From contig CAWESU010000001.1 in NCBI GenBank assembly GCA_963811805.1, positions 3,286,001 through 3,350,000 on the forward strand: a DNA stretch of 64,000 nt, written 5' to 3'. This stretch comes from DAHUXN01 sp963811805 (lineage in GTDB: Bacteria; Acidobacteriota; Terriglobia; Acidiferrales; UBA7541). Position 1 is the first letter of the stretch. Each line of letters opens with the position of its first letter. The translations under genes and the position numbers were made by a program. The notes under the pieces are model-generated. The model was not told where the DNA came from. It did no database searches and saw only the letters and a program-made list of their open reading frames with translations. Below are positions 16,653 to 26,307 of this stretch, one piece after another.

Positions 16653-18536
16653 ATGAATCCAAAGCGTGTTTGTTCGTCTTTCTGGCTCGTAGTTTTCTTT
16701 ATTCTTCTGGCGCCTGCTGTGTTCGCGCAGTCCGGTGAAATTCAGCTCACCGTCGACGCCACCACTGTGCCGCTCGGCCTGGTGAAAACGCACATGGTCG
16801 TGCCGGTGCATCCGGGGCCAATGACGTTCTACTATCCGAAATGGATTCCCGGCGAGCACGGTCCCGACGGGCCGATCTCAAACGTGACCGGACTCTTTTT
16901 CCACGCGGACGGGAAACTGGTTCCGTGGCAACGCGACAAGCTGGACGTCTTCACGTTCCACGTCGACGTGCCGGAAGGCGCGACGCGGCTTGATGTTGAT
17001 TTTGATTATATCGAGCCGCAAGGCGGAGGATTCGCGACCGGCGCGCCTTCATCGAGCGACAAACTCGTGGTGATCAGCTGGAACCAGAATGTTTTGTATC
17101 CAGCAGGGGAGCCCGCGAGCGAAATCATGTACCGGCCGCGGCTGATTGTTCCGCGCGGATGGCAATCCGGAACGCCGCTTCCGGAAGAAAGCCACGCGAG
17201 CGACGAAATCATCTTCAAGCCCGTTGCGCTGGACCGTTTGGTCGATTCGCCGGTCATCTCCGGCGAATACTACCGCGCCATCAACATCACGCCGCCGGGC
17301 GAGCCGATTCATCACGAACTCGATCTTGTCGCGGACAGCGAAGCCGCGCTGGCCATCACGCCCGACGCGATCCAGAAAATGACCAATCTCGTCGCGGAAT
17401 CGGGCGCGCTTTTCGGCACGCGCCATTACCGTGATTATCATTTCCTGCTCACCCTGAGCGACTATGTCGCGCACTTTGGCCTCGAACACAACGAATGCAA
17501 CGATAGCCGCTTGCCCGAGCGCGCACTCATCGGGCCCGACGCCGAAATGATGCTGGGCGGATTGCTCTCGCATGAATTCATGCACTCCTGGAACGGCAAA
17601 TTCCGCCGGCCCGCGGACCTGGCCACGCCGGAATACGAAACTCCCATGCAAGACGATTTGTTGTGGGTCTACGAAGGTTTGACGGATTACCTTGGGCCGA
17701 TGCTCGCGGCGCGCAGCGGCCTATGGACGACCGAGCAATATCACGAATATCTCGCGAGCATCGCGGCCGATCTTGGTCCAGGAACGCCCGGCCGCACCTG
17801 GCGCGATTTGCAGGACACCGCGACGGCGATTCCCGGCGTTCACGGCGGCGGCGGCTGGGCCAATTGGCGCCGCGGCTCGGATTACTATCCCGAAGGTGAT
17901 TTAATCTGGCTCGAAGTGGCCACGATTATTCATCAGCAAAGCAACGGCGAGAGATCCATCGACGATTTCTGCCATCTGTTCCACGGCGGCCCGAACAACG
18001 GCCCGGAAGTGAAGCCGTATACCTTCGACGACGTTGTCAGCGCGCTCAATCAGATCGTGCCTTACGATTGGGCGACATTTTTTCATGAACGTCTAACGTC
18101 GCTCTCGCCGGAGTCGCCGCAGGGCGGAATCGAAAACGGCGGATGGAAAGTGGTTTACGACTCGAAGCCACCGCTGGCGGGCCTGCGCGGCGGGAACCCC
18201 GGGCAAGCGTTCTCACTTGGTTTGAGACTGGGCCGGGATGGCATGGTGAGCGATTCTATCGTCGGCAGCCCGGCGTATAAAGCCGGTGTGACGTCTGGCA
18301 TGACCATCGCTGGGGTAAATGGCCGCGTCTACACACCGGACATTCTGGAAGACGCCCTCAAGGCGGCGCAGAACAACGCGGCGCCCCTACGCTTGCTGGT
18401 GATCGACGAGGATTATTACAAAGAAGTCGAGGTCGATTATCACGGCGGCGACCGCTATCCGCACTTGGAGCGCGTCGAAAGCAAACCCGATTACTTGGAC
18501 GAGCTGATCAAACCGCACGCGCAGAGCACCCAGTAA
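16653..18536 (+). CDS. M61 glycyl-aminopeptidase-like metallopeptidase with PDZ domain
   Basis: A 627-residue exported peptidase. ATG 16653 is preceded by AGGAG and starts a signal peptide (SFWLVVFFILLAPAVFA). The N-terminal beta domain reads TFYYPKWIPGEHGPDGP; the catalytic domain has FGLEHNECN (275-283), the zinc motif HEFMH (307-311) and the third ligand E341 in YEGLTDYLG. A C-terminal PDZ-like domain follows (about 540-600, SPAYKAGVTSGMTIAGVNGR). The M61 family removes N-terminal glycine or alanine from peptides. The length matches other bacterial members. Confidence 0.92.
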   Translation: MNPKRVCSSFWLVVFFILLAPAVFAQSGEIQLTVDATTVPLGLVKTHMVVPVHPGPMTFYYPKWIPGEHGPDGPISNVTGLFFHADGKLVPWQRDKLDVFTFHVDVPEGATRLDVDFDYIEPQGGGFATGAPSSSDKLVVISWNQNVLYPAGEPASEIMYRPRLIVPRGWQSGTPLPEESHASDEIIFKPVALDRLVDSPVISGEYYRAINITPPGEPIHHELDLVADSEAALAITPDAIQKMTNLVAESGALFGTRHYRDYHFLLTLSDYVAHFGLEHNECNDSRLPERALIGPDAEMMLGGLLSHEFMHSWNGKFRRPADLATPEYETPMQDDLLWVYEGLTDYLGPMLAARSGLWTTEQYHEYLASIAADLGPGTPGRTWRDLQDTATAIPGVHGGGGWANWRRGSDYYPEGDLIWLEVATIIHQQSNGERSIDDFCHLFHGGPNNGPEVKPYTFDDVVSALNQIVPYDWATFFHERLTSLSPESPQGGIENGGWKVVYDSKPPLAGLRGGNPGQAFSLGLRLGRDGMVSDSIVGSPAYKAGVTSGMTIAGVNGRVYTPDILEDALKAAQNNAAPLRLLVIDEDYYKEVEVDYHGGDRYPHLERVESKPDYLDELIKPHAQSTQ

Positions 18537-18646
18537 CGCAAGCGCCTGGCGCGCGAAGCTGTCGTAGGTAAGGAACACGCCCCGGGAATGCGTGTTGACA
18601 CCGTTTGCGCGCGTTTTCATAATCGCGAAAGGGATATTTTTGCGCG

Positions 18647-19519
18647 ATGGCTGACGTCCAAAAAGCACGCGAACGCGCACTGGAAGAGGCTGTCTCGCGC
18701 GCGGTTCGCGACAACCTGATTCCGCTGCAGCGCACCTTGGATGATTTGCAGCAGGCCTATGCAGACTTGGTTTCGGCCTGCTCTTCCACGCGTCCAACCA
18801 ACGCTCTTCCGGCAATGCTGCGCGCCCAGGCGACGTCGGCCTCACTGACGGCCAGCCTTTCCGTTCTCTCCTCGTTCATCACGAACATCATGCAGCAGCG
18901 CGAGCGTGAGGTTTCCGAGCGGGAAGACTCCGAAAGCGTCCGCGCCGTCGGCGTGGAACTGGCGCAGCCGCCTCCCGCCCCGGAAGCGCCTCCGCGCACA
19001 ACGCCAGCCCCGCGAGCGCAGGAAGCAACGTTGGAGGAAGAAGCGGTTGACGAGTCGGCGGGAGTGCCGGTCGGAGTATCAGAATCTGCCAGTGCCGAGC
19101 CCTCTGACGAAACCGTCTACGTCCGGGAACCGATTGTCGAGGAATCGGAGGTTACCTCCGCGCCGGAAATCGCATCCGAACCTGTTGTCGAAGAGCCCGC
19201 ACCGGTCTTTGATGTCGCGAATTTGCCGACCAGCGAGCAGGAGCTTCACAAGCGCGCCAACCGCGTCGCCAAAGTTTCTATGCAGGACATCAAGATGTTG
19301 AAGCCGGAGGAAGTGCGCAAGGGCCGCGAGAAGAAGGACATTTGCGTGCGCCTTCGCGGCGAGCTTGACAAAGCCCGCAAAGAATACGATCGTCGCTTTC
19401 AGAAAATCTTGGATCACCCCGTGGATTATTTTCATCATTGGCTGGTGGAAATTTTGGGAAACGGCGATCCGGAAACTCTCGGAGAATATCCCTATCCCTC
19501 GCCGGTGCTACGCCGCTAA
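18647..19519 (+). CDS. Hypothetical protein with helical ends and acidic linker (290 aa)
   Basis: No family recognised. Three parts: an N-terminal helical region (1-90) with many Ala, Gln and Arg residues; a low-complexity Pro/Glu/Ala/Val linker (about 100-205); and a C-terminal helical domain (about 205-290) with ELHKRANRVAKVSMQDIKML, EEVRKGREKKDICVRLRGEL and DHPVDYFHHWLVEIL. The layout suggests a cytoplasmic scaffold or regulator with two helical modules joined by a flexible spacer. It lies 10 bases upstream of the lytic transglycosylase gene and is probably cotranscribed with it. Confidence 0.65.
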   Translation: MADVQKARERALEEAVSRAVRDNLIPLQRTLDDLQQAYADLVSACSSTRPTNALPAMLRAQATSASLTASLSVLSSFITNIMQQREREVSEREDSESVRAVGVELAQPPPAPEAPPRTTPAPRAQEATLEEEAVDESAGVPVGVSESASAEPSDETVYVREPIVEESEVTSAPEIASEPVVEEPAPVFDVANLPTSEQELHKRANRVAKVSMQDIKMLKPEEVRKGREKKDICVRLRGELDKARKEYDRRFQKILDHPVDYFHHWLVEILGNGDPETLGEYPYPSPVLRR

Positions 19520-19529
19520 TTCGTCCGTG

Positions 19530-21857
19530 GTGAAAGAAAACCTCGGCCCCGCCGGTGCGTTTTACACCGCACTATTGCTGATGCTGTGCCTGGCGTCGGG
19601 TGCGGATTTGGCGCATGCACAGTCCGTTCAACCAGCAGCGCACCACGCTCAAACTGCGCAGAAGGCGCCTGCCAAAACGACTGTTCCACGGACAAAACCG
19701 ATCAGCAGTTCCCGTTTCGCGGCGGAAGTGCGCCAATTGACCTCCCTGGCTCGCGCGTTGAAACAAGAAGAGGAGAAGGAACAGGGAAGCGATGACGATC
19801 CCAATCAGCAAAACGATCGGGCGCCAGGCCCGGCATATCGCAAGCTCTCACAGTTCGCAAAATCGCACGCGAACGAAGAGGTCGGCGAGCGCGCCGCACT
19901 GGCGCTGGGATATTACGACTATAACGACGGCCGCTATCCGCAGGCCCGGGCGTGGCTCGACCTCGCCAAGCCCGAAAAGCTCCTGCCCGATTACATTTTG
20001 TTCTGGAGCGCGCAGGTTGATCGCAACTTGAACAACAGTGCCGCTGCGCTCGACCAGTTGCAATCCCTGCGCCGCGATTATCCGCAAAGTGTGATGGACC
20101 CGCTCGCGCTGCAGGCTCTTGCCGAAACGGCCATCGCGATGAACCAGCCGCAACAAGCGCTGGACGCGCTCGCCTCCGCAAAGGATATCGACCAGAACCC
20201 GACGCTCCTTTTTTTGCGCGCGCAAGCGCACGAACAGGCCAACGACAAAATCGCCGCCGCGGGGGATTATCTCGAAGTCTACGACCGTTTTCCGCTCAAC
20301 ACCCAAGCGGACGAAGCAGGCGAAAAAATAAGCTTCCTCGAAAGCGCGATGGGGACTTCGTTTCCCCAGCCCTTGATGTCCGAACAGTTGCTTCGCGCGA
20401 ATATCCTTTTTGAAGCCCATCACTGGCAGGACGCCGAAAACGCGTACAACGACGCGCTGCCGAAGCTGGATGGCCCAGACGAAGATCTCGCGCATCTCCG
20501 CATCGCGGATTGCATCGTGCAGTTGGGGGGCGACGCAAGCCTTCTGGCCTCGATGCAAGTTCAGACGCCGGATGTCGACGCCGAGCGGCTGTACGACCTT
20601 TCGCAGGCCTATCGTTCCGCGAATGACGAGACACACATGCTCGCGACGCTGACGCAGCTTCAATCGCGTGCTCCAGCGAGCTCGTGGACCGAGCGCACCC
20701 TGTTCGCCATGGGAAATTATTATTGGGTGAAGCTCGACCGCGACAAGGCCGCCGCGGAATATCAGCAGGTCGTGGACAAATTCCCCACGAGCGACGACGC
20801 CATCAATGCCCAATGGCGCGTCGCATGGACTGCCTACATGGACCGCAGCGGCACGGCTTCCGGTCTCATCGAAAAGCTCCTCGAGGCGCATCCTGACTCA
20901 GTTTACACGCCTGACGCCCTCTACTGGCTGGGGCGTCTCGCGCAAAAGAGCAAGAACGCGCCGGTAGCGCGCGCTTACTTTGCAAAACTGCAAGCGCGTT
21001 TCCCGAACTCCTATTTCGCCATGCACGCGGCTGCGCCCTTGCGCGCGCTGCGACGAGGGCGCGTCGCGGCGTTGCCGGTGTTGGACGCCATTCCGCCGAT
21101 CCCGACGGCGCCTGAAGTGTTGCAGTCCACGCCAGCTGAGGCGCTGCCCTTCGTGCAACGCAGTGTGGCCCTCGAAACGATCGGCTTTGACGATTCCGCC
21201 ATGCTCGAATTGCACGCCGCCTACGACGCCACGCGGGCGGCCGCATTGCAGTTCTCTCTAGCCCGCGCCGCGGCGAACGGCGAACATTACGGCACCGCGA
21301 TCGCCGCCATGCACGTGGTGTACCCGTCCCTCGAGTCTCGCCCGTACCCGGCAGAGCCGCGCGAAGCCTGGAGGCTGGCGTTTCCGCTGCCCTACGCGGC
21401 GCAAATTCGTGCTGACGCGCGGCGCACGGGAACCGATCCGATGATCATCGCCGGCCTGATTCATCAGGAATCGGCATTTGAAAAAGACGCGCATTCCTAT
21501 GCCAATGCCTTCGGCCTCATGCAGTTGGTTCCCGAAACTGCGGACCGCTACGCGCGCCAGTTGCGCTTGGGCTTCTCGGAGGATCAACTTCTCGATCCCG
21601 TCTACAATTTGCGCCTGGGCAGCGTCTACTTAGGTGAGCTGACGCGCAGTTTTCACAGTGCCGAAGCGTCCCTGGCGGCGTACAATGCCGGCGAGGACCG
21701 CGTGGCCCTCTGGCAATCCGGGCAGAAGTACTCTGAGATGCCCGAATTTGTCGAATCGATTCCGTTCACGCAAACCCGCGAATACGTGGAGATCGTGATG
21801 CGCAACGCGGCCATTTACCGGCGGCTCTACGGAAGCGGGGGGCACGGAGGCAAATAA
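19530..21857 (+). CDS. Soluble lytic murein transglycosylase with TPR-like solenoid
   Basis: About 775 residues. It cuts the MurNAc-GlcNAc bond of peptidoglycan with formation of 1,6-anhydro ends. Start: the open frame begins at 19365 but would overlap the previous gene; a GTG at 19530 (or 19527) directly precedes a signal peptide (FYTALLLMLCLASGADLAHA), so it is preferred. The middle is an alpha solenoid of tetratricopeptide-like helices; the C-terminal SLT domain has IIAGLIHQESAFEKDAHSYA with catalytic E647, AFGLMQLVPETA and LAAYNAGEDRV. The stop overlaps the start of the aminotransferase gene (TAATG). Confidence 0.9.
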   Translation: MKENLGPAGAFYTALLLMLCLASGADLAHAQSVQPAAHHAQTAQKAPAKTTVPRTKPISSSRFAAEVRQLTSLARALKQEEEKEQGSDDDPNQQNDRAPGPAYRKLSQFAKSHANEEVGERAALALGYYDYNDGRYPQARAWLDLAKPEKLLPDYILFWSAQVDRNLNNSAAALDQLQSLRRDYPQSVMDPLALQALAETAIAMNQPQQALDALASAKDIDQNPTLLFLRAQAHEQANDKIAAAGDYLEVYDRFPLNTQADEAGEKISFLESAMGTSFPQPLMSEQLLRANILFEAHHWQDAENAYNDALPKLDGPDEDLAHLRIADCIVQLGGDASLLASMQVQTPDVDAERLYDLSQAYRSANDETHMLATLTQLQSRAPASSWTERTLFAMGNYYWVKLDRDKAAAEYQQVVDKFPTSDDAINAQWRVAWTAYMDRSGTASGLIEKLLEAHPDSVYTPDALYWLGRLAQKSKNAPVARAYFAKLQARFPNSYFAMHAAAPLRALRRGRVAALPVLDAIPPIPTAPEVLQSTPAEALPFVQRSVALETIGFDDSAMLELHAAYDATRAAALQFSLARAAANGEHYGTAIAAMHVVYPSLESRPYPAEPREAWRLAFPLPYAAQIRADARRTGTDPMIIAGLIHQESAFEKDAHSYANAFGLMQLVPETADRYARQLRLGFSEDQLLDPVYNLRLGSVYLGELTRSFHSAEASLAAYNAGEDRVALWQSGQKYSEMPEFVESIPFTQTREYVEIVMRNAAIYRRLYGSGGHGGK

Positions 21858-23065
21858 TGAACCCTGCGGTGCCAAGCCAAATTTCTGCGAGCGTCAAGCT
21901 TTCCGCAAAAGCCGCGCAATTCACCGAATCGGTGATTCGCGAGATGACACGGCTCGCCATGGCGCACAACGCCGTGAATCTTTCGCAGGGCTTTCCGGAT
22001 TTTGCAGCGCCGGAGGAAATCAAAGCCGCCGCGCGCGACGCCATTTCTCGCGACATCAATCAGTACGCGATTACCTGGGGCGCAAAGTCGCTGCGCAACG
22101 CCATCGCCGAGAAATTCGCCCGCCAGCACGGCATGGAAATCGATCCCGAGCGCGAAATCACCGTTTGCTGCGGTTCTACGGAAGCGATGATGTCGGCGAT
22201 GATGGCTATTATCAATCCTGGCGATGAAGTAGTGGTCTTCGAGCCGTTCTATGAGAATTACGGCCCGGACGCGATTTTGAGCGGCGCGTCTCCGCGCTTC
22301 GTCCCCCTCCGTCCGCCCAGCAACTCGTCGGATTGGTCATTCGATCCCGACGAATTGGCGCGAGCATTCTCCAGCAAGACCAAAGCCATCATCCTGAACA
22401 CGCCGAATAATCCCACCGGCAAGGTCTTCGAGCGCGCAGAATTCGAGACCATTCGCGAACTGTGCATTCGCCACAACGCGTTTCTGATTACCGACGAAAT
22501 TTACGAGCACATGCTCTACGACGGCGCACAGCACATCTCCGCGGCGTCGCTCGAAGGCATGCGCGAGCGCACCATTACCATCAACGCGCTCTCGAAGACT
22601 TACAGCGTTACCGGCTGGCGTGTCGGTTGGGCCATCGCTCCCCCGGAGGTCACTTCCGCGATTCGCAAGGTACACGATTTTCTCACCGTGGGCGCTGCCG
22701 CGCCTTTGCAGGAGGCCGGTGCGGTCGCTTTGCGCTCGCCCGAGTCATATTACCAGCAGCTCGCGACCGAATATTTGGAGCGCCGCAACCGCCTGCTCGG
22801 CATTCTCACCGCTGCGGGCTTCCAATGCTTCAAGCCGCGCGGCGCTTATTACACCATGACCGACATTTCGAATTTCGGTTTCGCGAACGACGTCGAATTC
22901 GCCCGCTACCTGGTGAAAGAAATCGGCGTCGCCGCCGTGCCCGGCTCGAGCTTCTATCACGATCCCGCCGACGGCTCGCAGCAGCTTCGCTTCACCTTCT
23001 GCAAAAAAGAATCCACTCTCGCCGAAGCCGAAAAGCGCCTGGCCAAGCTGCGCGCACCGGCCTGA
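21857..23065 (+). CDS. Class I/II PLP-dependent aminotransferase (KAT/methionine aminotransferase-like)
   Basis: A 402-residue fold-type I enzyme. Motifs: LSQGFPDF near the N-terminus, QYAITWGAKSLRNAIAEKF, VCCGSTEAMMSAMMAIINPG, ILNTPNNPTGKVF, and the PLP lysine K247 in NALSKTYSVTGWRVGWA. The opening NLSQGFPDF and overall layout resemble kynurenine aminotransferase/glutamine transaminase K and YbdL, which accept methionine, glutamine and aromatic amino acids. The start codon overlaps the stop of the transglycosylase gene by one base, so the two are cotranslated although their functions are unrelated. Confidence 0.9.
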   Translation: MNPAVPSQISASVKLSAKAAQFTESVIREMTRLAMAHNAVNLSQGFPDFAAPEEIKAAARDAISRDINQYAITWGAKSLRNAIAEKFARQHGMEIDPEREITVCCGSTEAMMSAMMAIINPGDEVVVFEPFYENYGPDAILSGASPRFVPLRPPSNSSDWSFDPDELARAFSSKTKAIILNTPNNPTGKVFERAEFETIRELCIRHNAFLITDEIYEHMLYDGAQHISAASLEGMRERTITINALSKTYSVTGWRVGWAIAPPEVTSAIRKVHDFLTVGAAAPLQEAGAVALRSPESYYQQLATEYLERRNRLLGILTAAGFQCFKPRGAYYTMTDISNFGFANDVEFARYLVKEIGVAAVPGSSFYHDPADGSQQLRFTFCKKESTLAEAEKRLAKLRAPA

Positions 23066-23083
23066 CAGGAGAGAGAAAGGGAA

Positions 23084-23860
23084 TTGAAATACGGTCTCAT
23101 TGCCCGACAGTTTTTCTTTGTCCTCGCGCTTTCGATTTCCATCCCGCTCCGCCGATGCTAAGCGCAGACCTTTTTCACCTCGCCTGAGGAAGCCGCGAAA
23201 GCGCTTCGAAACTGCGCAGGGGGCCACTGCAAACAACTCGGCGCCGCTCTTCACTTGGGTTTTGCGTTCGATCCAAAGATCTGCCCATCGCCTGAGTACG
23301 TACGGGCAACATCGGGCGTTTTTGAGCCTGGCTATAGCGATGCGTTGCTGGAAGTCAAGTGCTCGTACGATTTTGAACTCGTCATTCTCACACGCGGACT
23401 CCGCGGAACATGGGGCTATCTCGATTCGGTCTATCTCGGTGCCATCTATGACCGCCTCACCGTCGGCCTCGCGAAAATGATCAGTCCAAGGGAAGATGAC
23501 ATCATTGTCCATAATGACGTCACCCTTCGCGGAACGGGAATCTATCAGGCCGATTTCGAGATTCTTAGAGTTACAAATCGTAAGGTGCGGGTTGTGCTCG
23601 ACGAGGTAGAGAAGGGTTTCGCCTATCCTCTAGGTGAACCGGATCAATGGGTCGAGCAGCAAGGCAAGTTTGAGGCCGTGCCTGCTACCGACAAAGATTC
23701 CGGTATCACCGAGATTATGACTTTCAAGACGGAGAGGAAGAAGACTGTCGTTGAGCGCGGATTCTACTGGCGAAAAGATTTTGGGATATTTGAGCCTACA
23801 TTCTGGTCTCCGCTCCAGCCCGCTGCCAAACCCGCACCGAAAAAGCAGAAAGGGAAATAG
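23084..23860 (+). pseudogene. Exported hypothetical protein interrupted by a stop codon in its signal peptide region
   Basis: From TTG 23084 (AAAGGGAA before it) the frame reads a basic start and a hydrophobic core, KYGLIARQFFFVLALSISIP, then reaches TAA at 23159-23161, and continues in the same frame with AQTFFTSPEEAAKALRNCAG and about 210 further residues of well-formed protein to the stop at 23860. A signal peptide followed directly by AQTF is what an intact exported protein would show, so one nonsense change has probably broken the gene, or the base is an assembly error. The only other starts are a TTG at 23255, which would lose the signal peptide and a conserved-looking CAGGHC. Function unknown. 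Confidence 0.5.
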
Positions 23861-23879
23861 CTGCTAAGCAGAAAAGAGT

Positions 23880-23920
23880 GGGTGAGAAGCAGGTTGCCCT
23901 GTGGTGGTAGCTTCTCACCC
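23880..23920. terminator. Convergent-gene hairpin
   Basis: Perfect 11-bp inverted repeat GGGTGAGAAGC (23880-23890) and GCTTCTCACCC (23910-23920), loop of 19 bases, between two convergent genes. On the minus strand it is followed by ACTCTTTTC, a weak T-rich tail. It may act in both directions. Confidence 0.5.
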
Positions 23921-24055
23921 TGAGTGGTGCGTTTGATTGGTTGGACTGACGAAACCGCCAAAAGGTTTCCTCATTTTGAAAGAAATATTCGAAGTGACAA
24001 AATCCGGCTGCCCGAACTCTAGCCGCGCGCAGAAGTCCGACACGTGAAGTTGTTT

Positions 24056-25453
24056 TCAAGCCAAAGGGTCGAAAGAATCGCCCTGCGCAGGCACCGTGAC
24101 GCGCCAGTTAAGCTTCTGCTGCACCGTGCCGCTAAAGGCTTGCGCCGCCGCTGGCTCGCCGTGCGTCAGAAACAATCGTTTCGGTGGCGCCGTGAAACCG
24201 GAAAGCCAGCGCACCAGCTCGGTGCGGTCGCCGTGCGCCGAAAATTGGCTGACTTCCTGGATTTCCGCGCCCACCGGAATCATTTTGCCATAAATCCGCG
24301 CGGCTTTGCCTCCACTGAGCAAGTAACGCCCCAGCGTCCCATCGGCCTGATAGCCCGCGAAGATCACGACGTTACGCGCGTCGGGTAGCCGTTGCTCCAG
24401 GTGGTGCAGAATGCGTCCTCCGGTACACATGCCGCTCGCCGACATAATGATGCACGCCGTTTTCACATCATTGATTTTCTTCGATTCCTCCACGGTTCGC
24501 GTCATGTGAACCTCATGCACGTCCAGTGGATCACGATCCCCGGTCTGCTCTTCGCGCAGAAACGACAGCCGGTGATCCTCGGTGTGGCGCACATACAAAT
24601 CGGTGACGTTGTTCGCCATCGGGCTGTCGACAAATGTCGGCAATTTTGGAATCCGCTGCTGGTCTTCCAGCAGCCGCATGATGTACATCAGCGATTGCGT
24701 GCGCCCGACGGCGAATGAAGGAATCACGATTGCGCCGCCTCGCTTCGCCACGCGGTTGACGATATCCGCAATCGCATCGGATGGCGACTCCGTTGGGTGA
24801 TCGCGGTCTCCGTAAGTCGATTCGCAAAGGATGTAATCGGCTTTTGCGATCGGCGCTGGGTCGTTCAGTATCGTTTGATTGTAGCGGCCCACGTCGCCCG
24901 AAAAAACCACCACTCCCGATTTGCCATTTTCTGTGATGGTAATTTGCAGCGAAGATGAGCCAAGAATGTGTCCTGCATCCGAAGGCTTCACCGTGAATTG
25001 CGGGCTGATCGTGAACGGGTCTTTGCGCGGAATTTCTTGGAATAGTTTCAGCGCCTGCTGCGCGTCTGCCACCGTGTACAAAGGAAGCGCCGGCTCGTGG
25101 CTGGAATACTTTTTCTTGTTGGCATACTGCGCGTCTTCTTCTTGCAGGTGGGCTGAGTCCGTCAGCAGCAGTTGGCAGAGCTCATGCGTCGCGGCGTTGG
25201 CGTAAATCGGCCCGCGGAATCCATCCTTCACGATGCGCGGCAGGTAACCCGTGTGGTCGATGTGCGCGTGCGTCAGAACGATCCAATCGATCGACGCCGG
25301 ATCGATCGGAAGCCGGTCCCAGTTTTTCTGCCGTAGCTCCTTTGGTCCTTGGAAAAGCCCACAATCGACGAGCAGCCGTTTGCCGCCCGCTTCCACCAGA
25401 TATTTGGAACCTGTCACCGCTCCCACTGCACCCAGAAACGTGATTTTGGCCAT
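24056..25453 (-). CDS. MBL-fold RNA-specificity nuclease, beta-CASP family (Ysh1-like)
   Basis: A 465-residue protein of the metallo-beta-lactamase/beta-CASP group that processes RNA. ATG 25453 gives the family start MAKITFLGAVGAVTGSKYLV. Zinc motif THAHIDHTG has H62, H64, D66 and H67; further pieces are FSGDVGRYNQTIL, ESTYGDRDH, SFAVGRTQSLMYIM and the beta-CASP motif region IIMSASGMCTGGRILHHL, with the C-terminal HGDRTELVRWLSGF and FLTHGEPAAAQAF. Close relatives act as endo- or 5' exoribonucleases in RNA maturation; exact substrate unknown. It stands alone, convergent to the broken gene at 23084. Confidence 0.92.
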   Translation of the reverse strand: MAKITFLGAVGAVTGSKYLVEAGGKRLLVDCGLFQGPKELRQKNWDRLPIDPASIDWIVLTHAHIDHTGYLPRIVKDGFRGPIYANAATHELCQLLLTDSAHLQEEDAQYANKKKYSSHEPALPLYTVADAQQALKLFQEIPRKDPFTISPQFTVKPSDAGHILGSSSLQITITENGKSGVVVFSGDVGRYNQTILNDPAPIAKADYILCESTYGDRDHPTESPSDAIADIVNRVAKRGGAIVIPSFAVGRTQSLMYIMRLLEDQQRIPKLPTFVDSPMANNVTDLYVRHTEDHRLSFLREEQTGDRDPLDVHEVHMTRTVEESKKINDVKTACIIMSASGMCTGGRILHHLEQRLPDARNVVIFAGYQADGTLGRYLLSGGKAARIYGKMIPVGAEIQEVSQFSAHGDRTELVRWLSGFTAPPKRLFLTHGEPAAAQAFSGTVQQKLNWRVTVPAQGDSFDPLA

Positions 25454-25603
25454 AGGGCGCGTATTGTAACCGAAAGCGTCGGCGGGCAAATCCAAATTTC
25501 TCCGCGCGTGTGCGCGCACCGGAACCGTATTTCTTGAAGATTTCGCAGAGAGTGTTACCCTATCGCCTCGTTTGTGAATTCTGCGGCGATTCGGTGAGTG
25601 GAT

Positions 25604-26206
25604 ATGGCTGGCTCGCGAGTGGAATTTTCTTGTGGCGCGATTCTATTTCTCCTAATGGCTGCGTCGGCCCATGCGCAAAGCCTCCCCGCGCAGTCGCTCG
25701 CGCGAGGAGCTTGGGAGCTCGAGCCTTTCGTCGGTGGCGGAACTGGCCTCGGCCATTCGGACACCACGCAATTCCTGATTGCTGGCGGCCGCGTCGGAAA
25801 AATTCTCACCAAAGATCATCTCCACGGCTGGGTCCGCGGCAATTTTGAACTCGCCGCGGATTTCATGCCGCTCTATCTGGTGATGCAGCCGGGCGGCGCG
25901 GTCTACGGCGCGAGCTTCAAGCCCGTGATTTTCGAGTGGAATTTCGCTGGCAACCGCAAGGTTGCCCCGTATGCGCTGATCACCGGCGGAGTCCTCTTCA
26001 CCTCCTCGAACGTGCCGCCCGGCAATACGTCGTACGTTAACTTCACGCCGCAAGGAGCGCTGGGATTTCATTTTTTCACGCGGCCCAAGCGCGCTTGGAC
26101 TTTCGAGATTGCGGCCGTTCATCATTCCAACGCCAGCCTCGGCCACCTGAATCCTGGCCTGAACGGCAGTCTCATGTTTACCCTCGGTTACAGCTGGTAC
26201 AAATAG
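25604..26206 (+). CDS. PagL-like lipid A 3-O-deacylase / acyloxyacyl hydrolase family protein
   Basis: A 200-residue outer-membrane beta-barrel protein with a signal peptide (FSCGAILFLLMAASAHAQS). The C-terminal signature HHSNASLGHLNPGLNG matches the PagL family pattern H-x-S-N...NPG, where His and Ser form the catalytic pair; the barrel ends with an aromatic residue region (GYSWYK). The third catalytic residue of PagL (Glu) cannot be placed with confidence. Known members remove an ester-linked acyl chain from lipid A and so alter membrane charge and immune recognition. A GTG two codons upstream is an alternative start. It precedes the M14 peptidase gene by 101 bases. Confidence 0.78.
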   Translation: MAGSRVEFSCGAILFLLMAASAHAQSLPAQSLARGAWELEPFVGGGTGLGHSDTTQFLIAGGRVGKILTKDHLHGWVRGNFELAADFMPLYLVMQPGGAVYGASFKPVIFEWNFAGNRKVAPYALITGGVLFTSSNVPPGNTSYVNFTPQGALGFHFFTRPKRAWTFEIAAVHHSNASLGHLNPGLNGSLMFTLGYSWYK

Positions 26207-26307
26207 CCGTGCCGACTTCTTTTTGTAACCGCGGAGGCGTTGCCGCCGTTTCATCCCTTTCGGGTGCGTCAATAACAACTAGAATTTCCGTCCGCGAGGA
26301 GGTTTCC

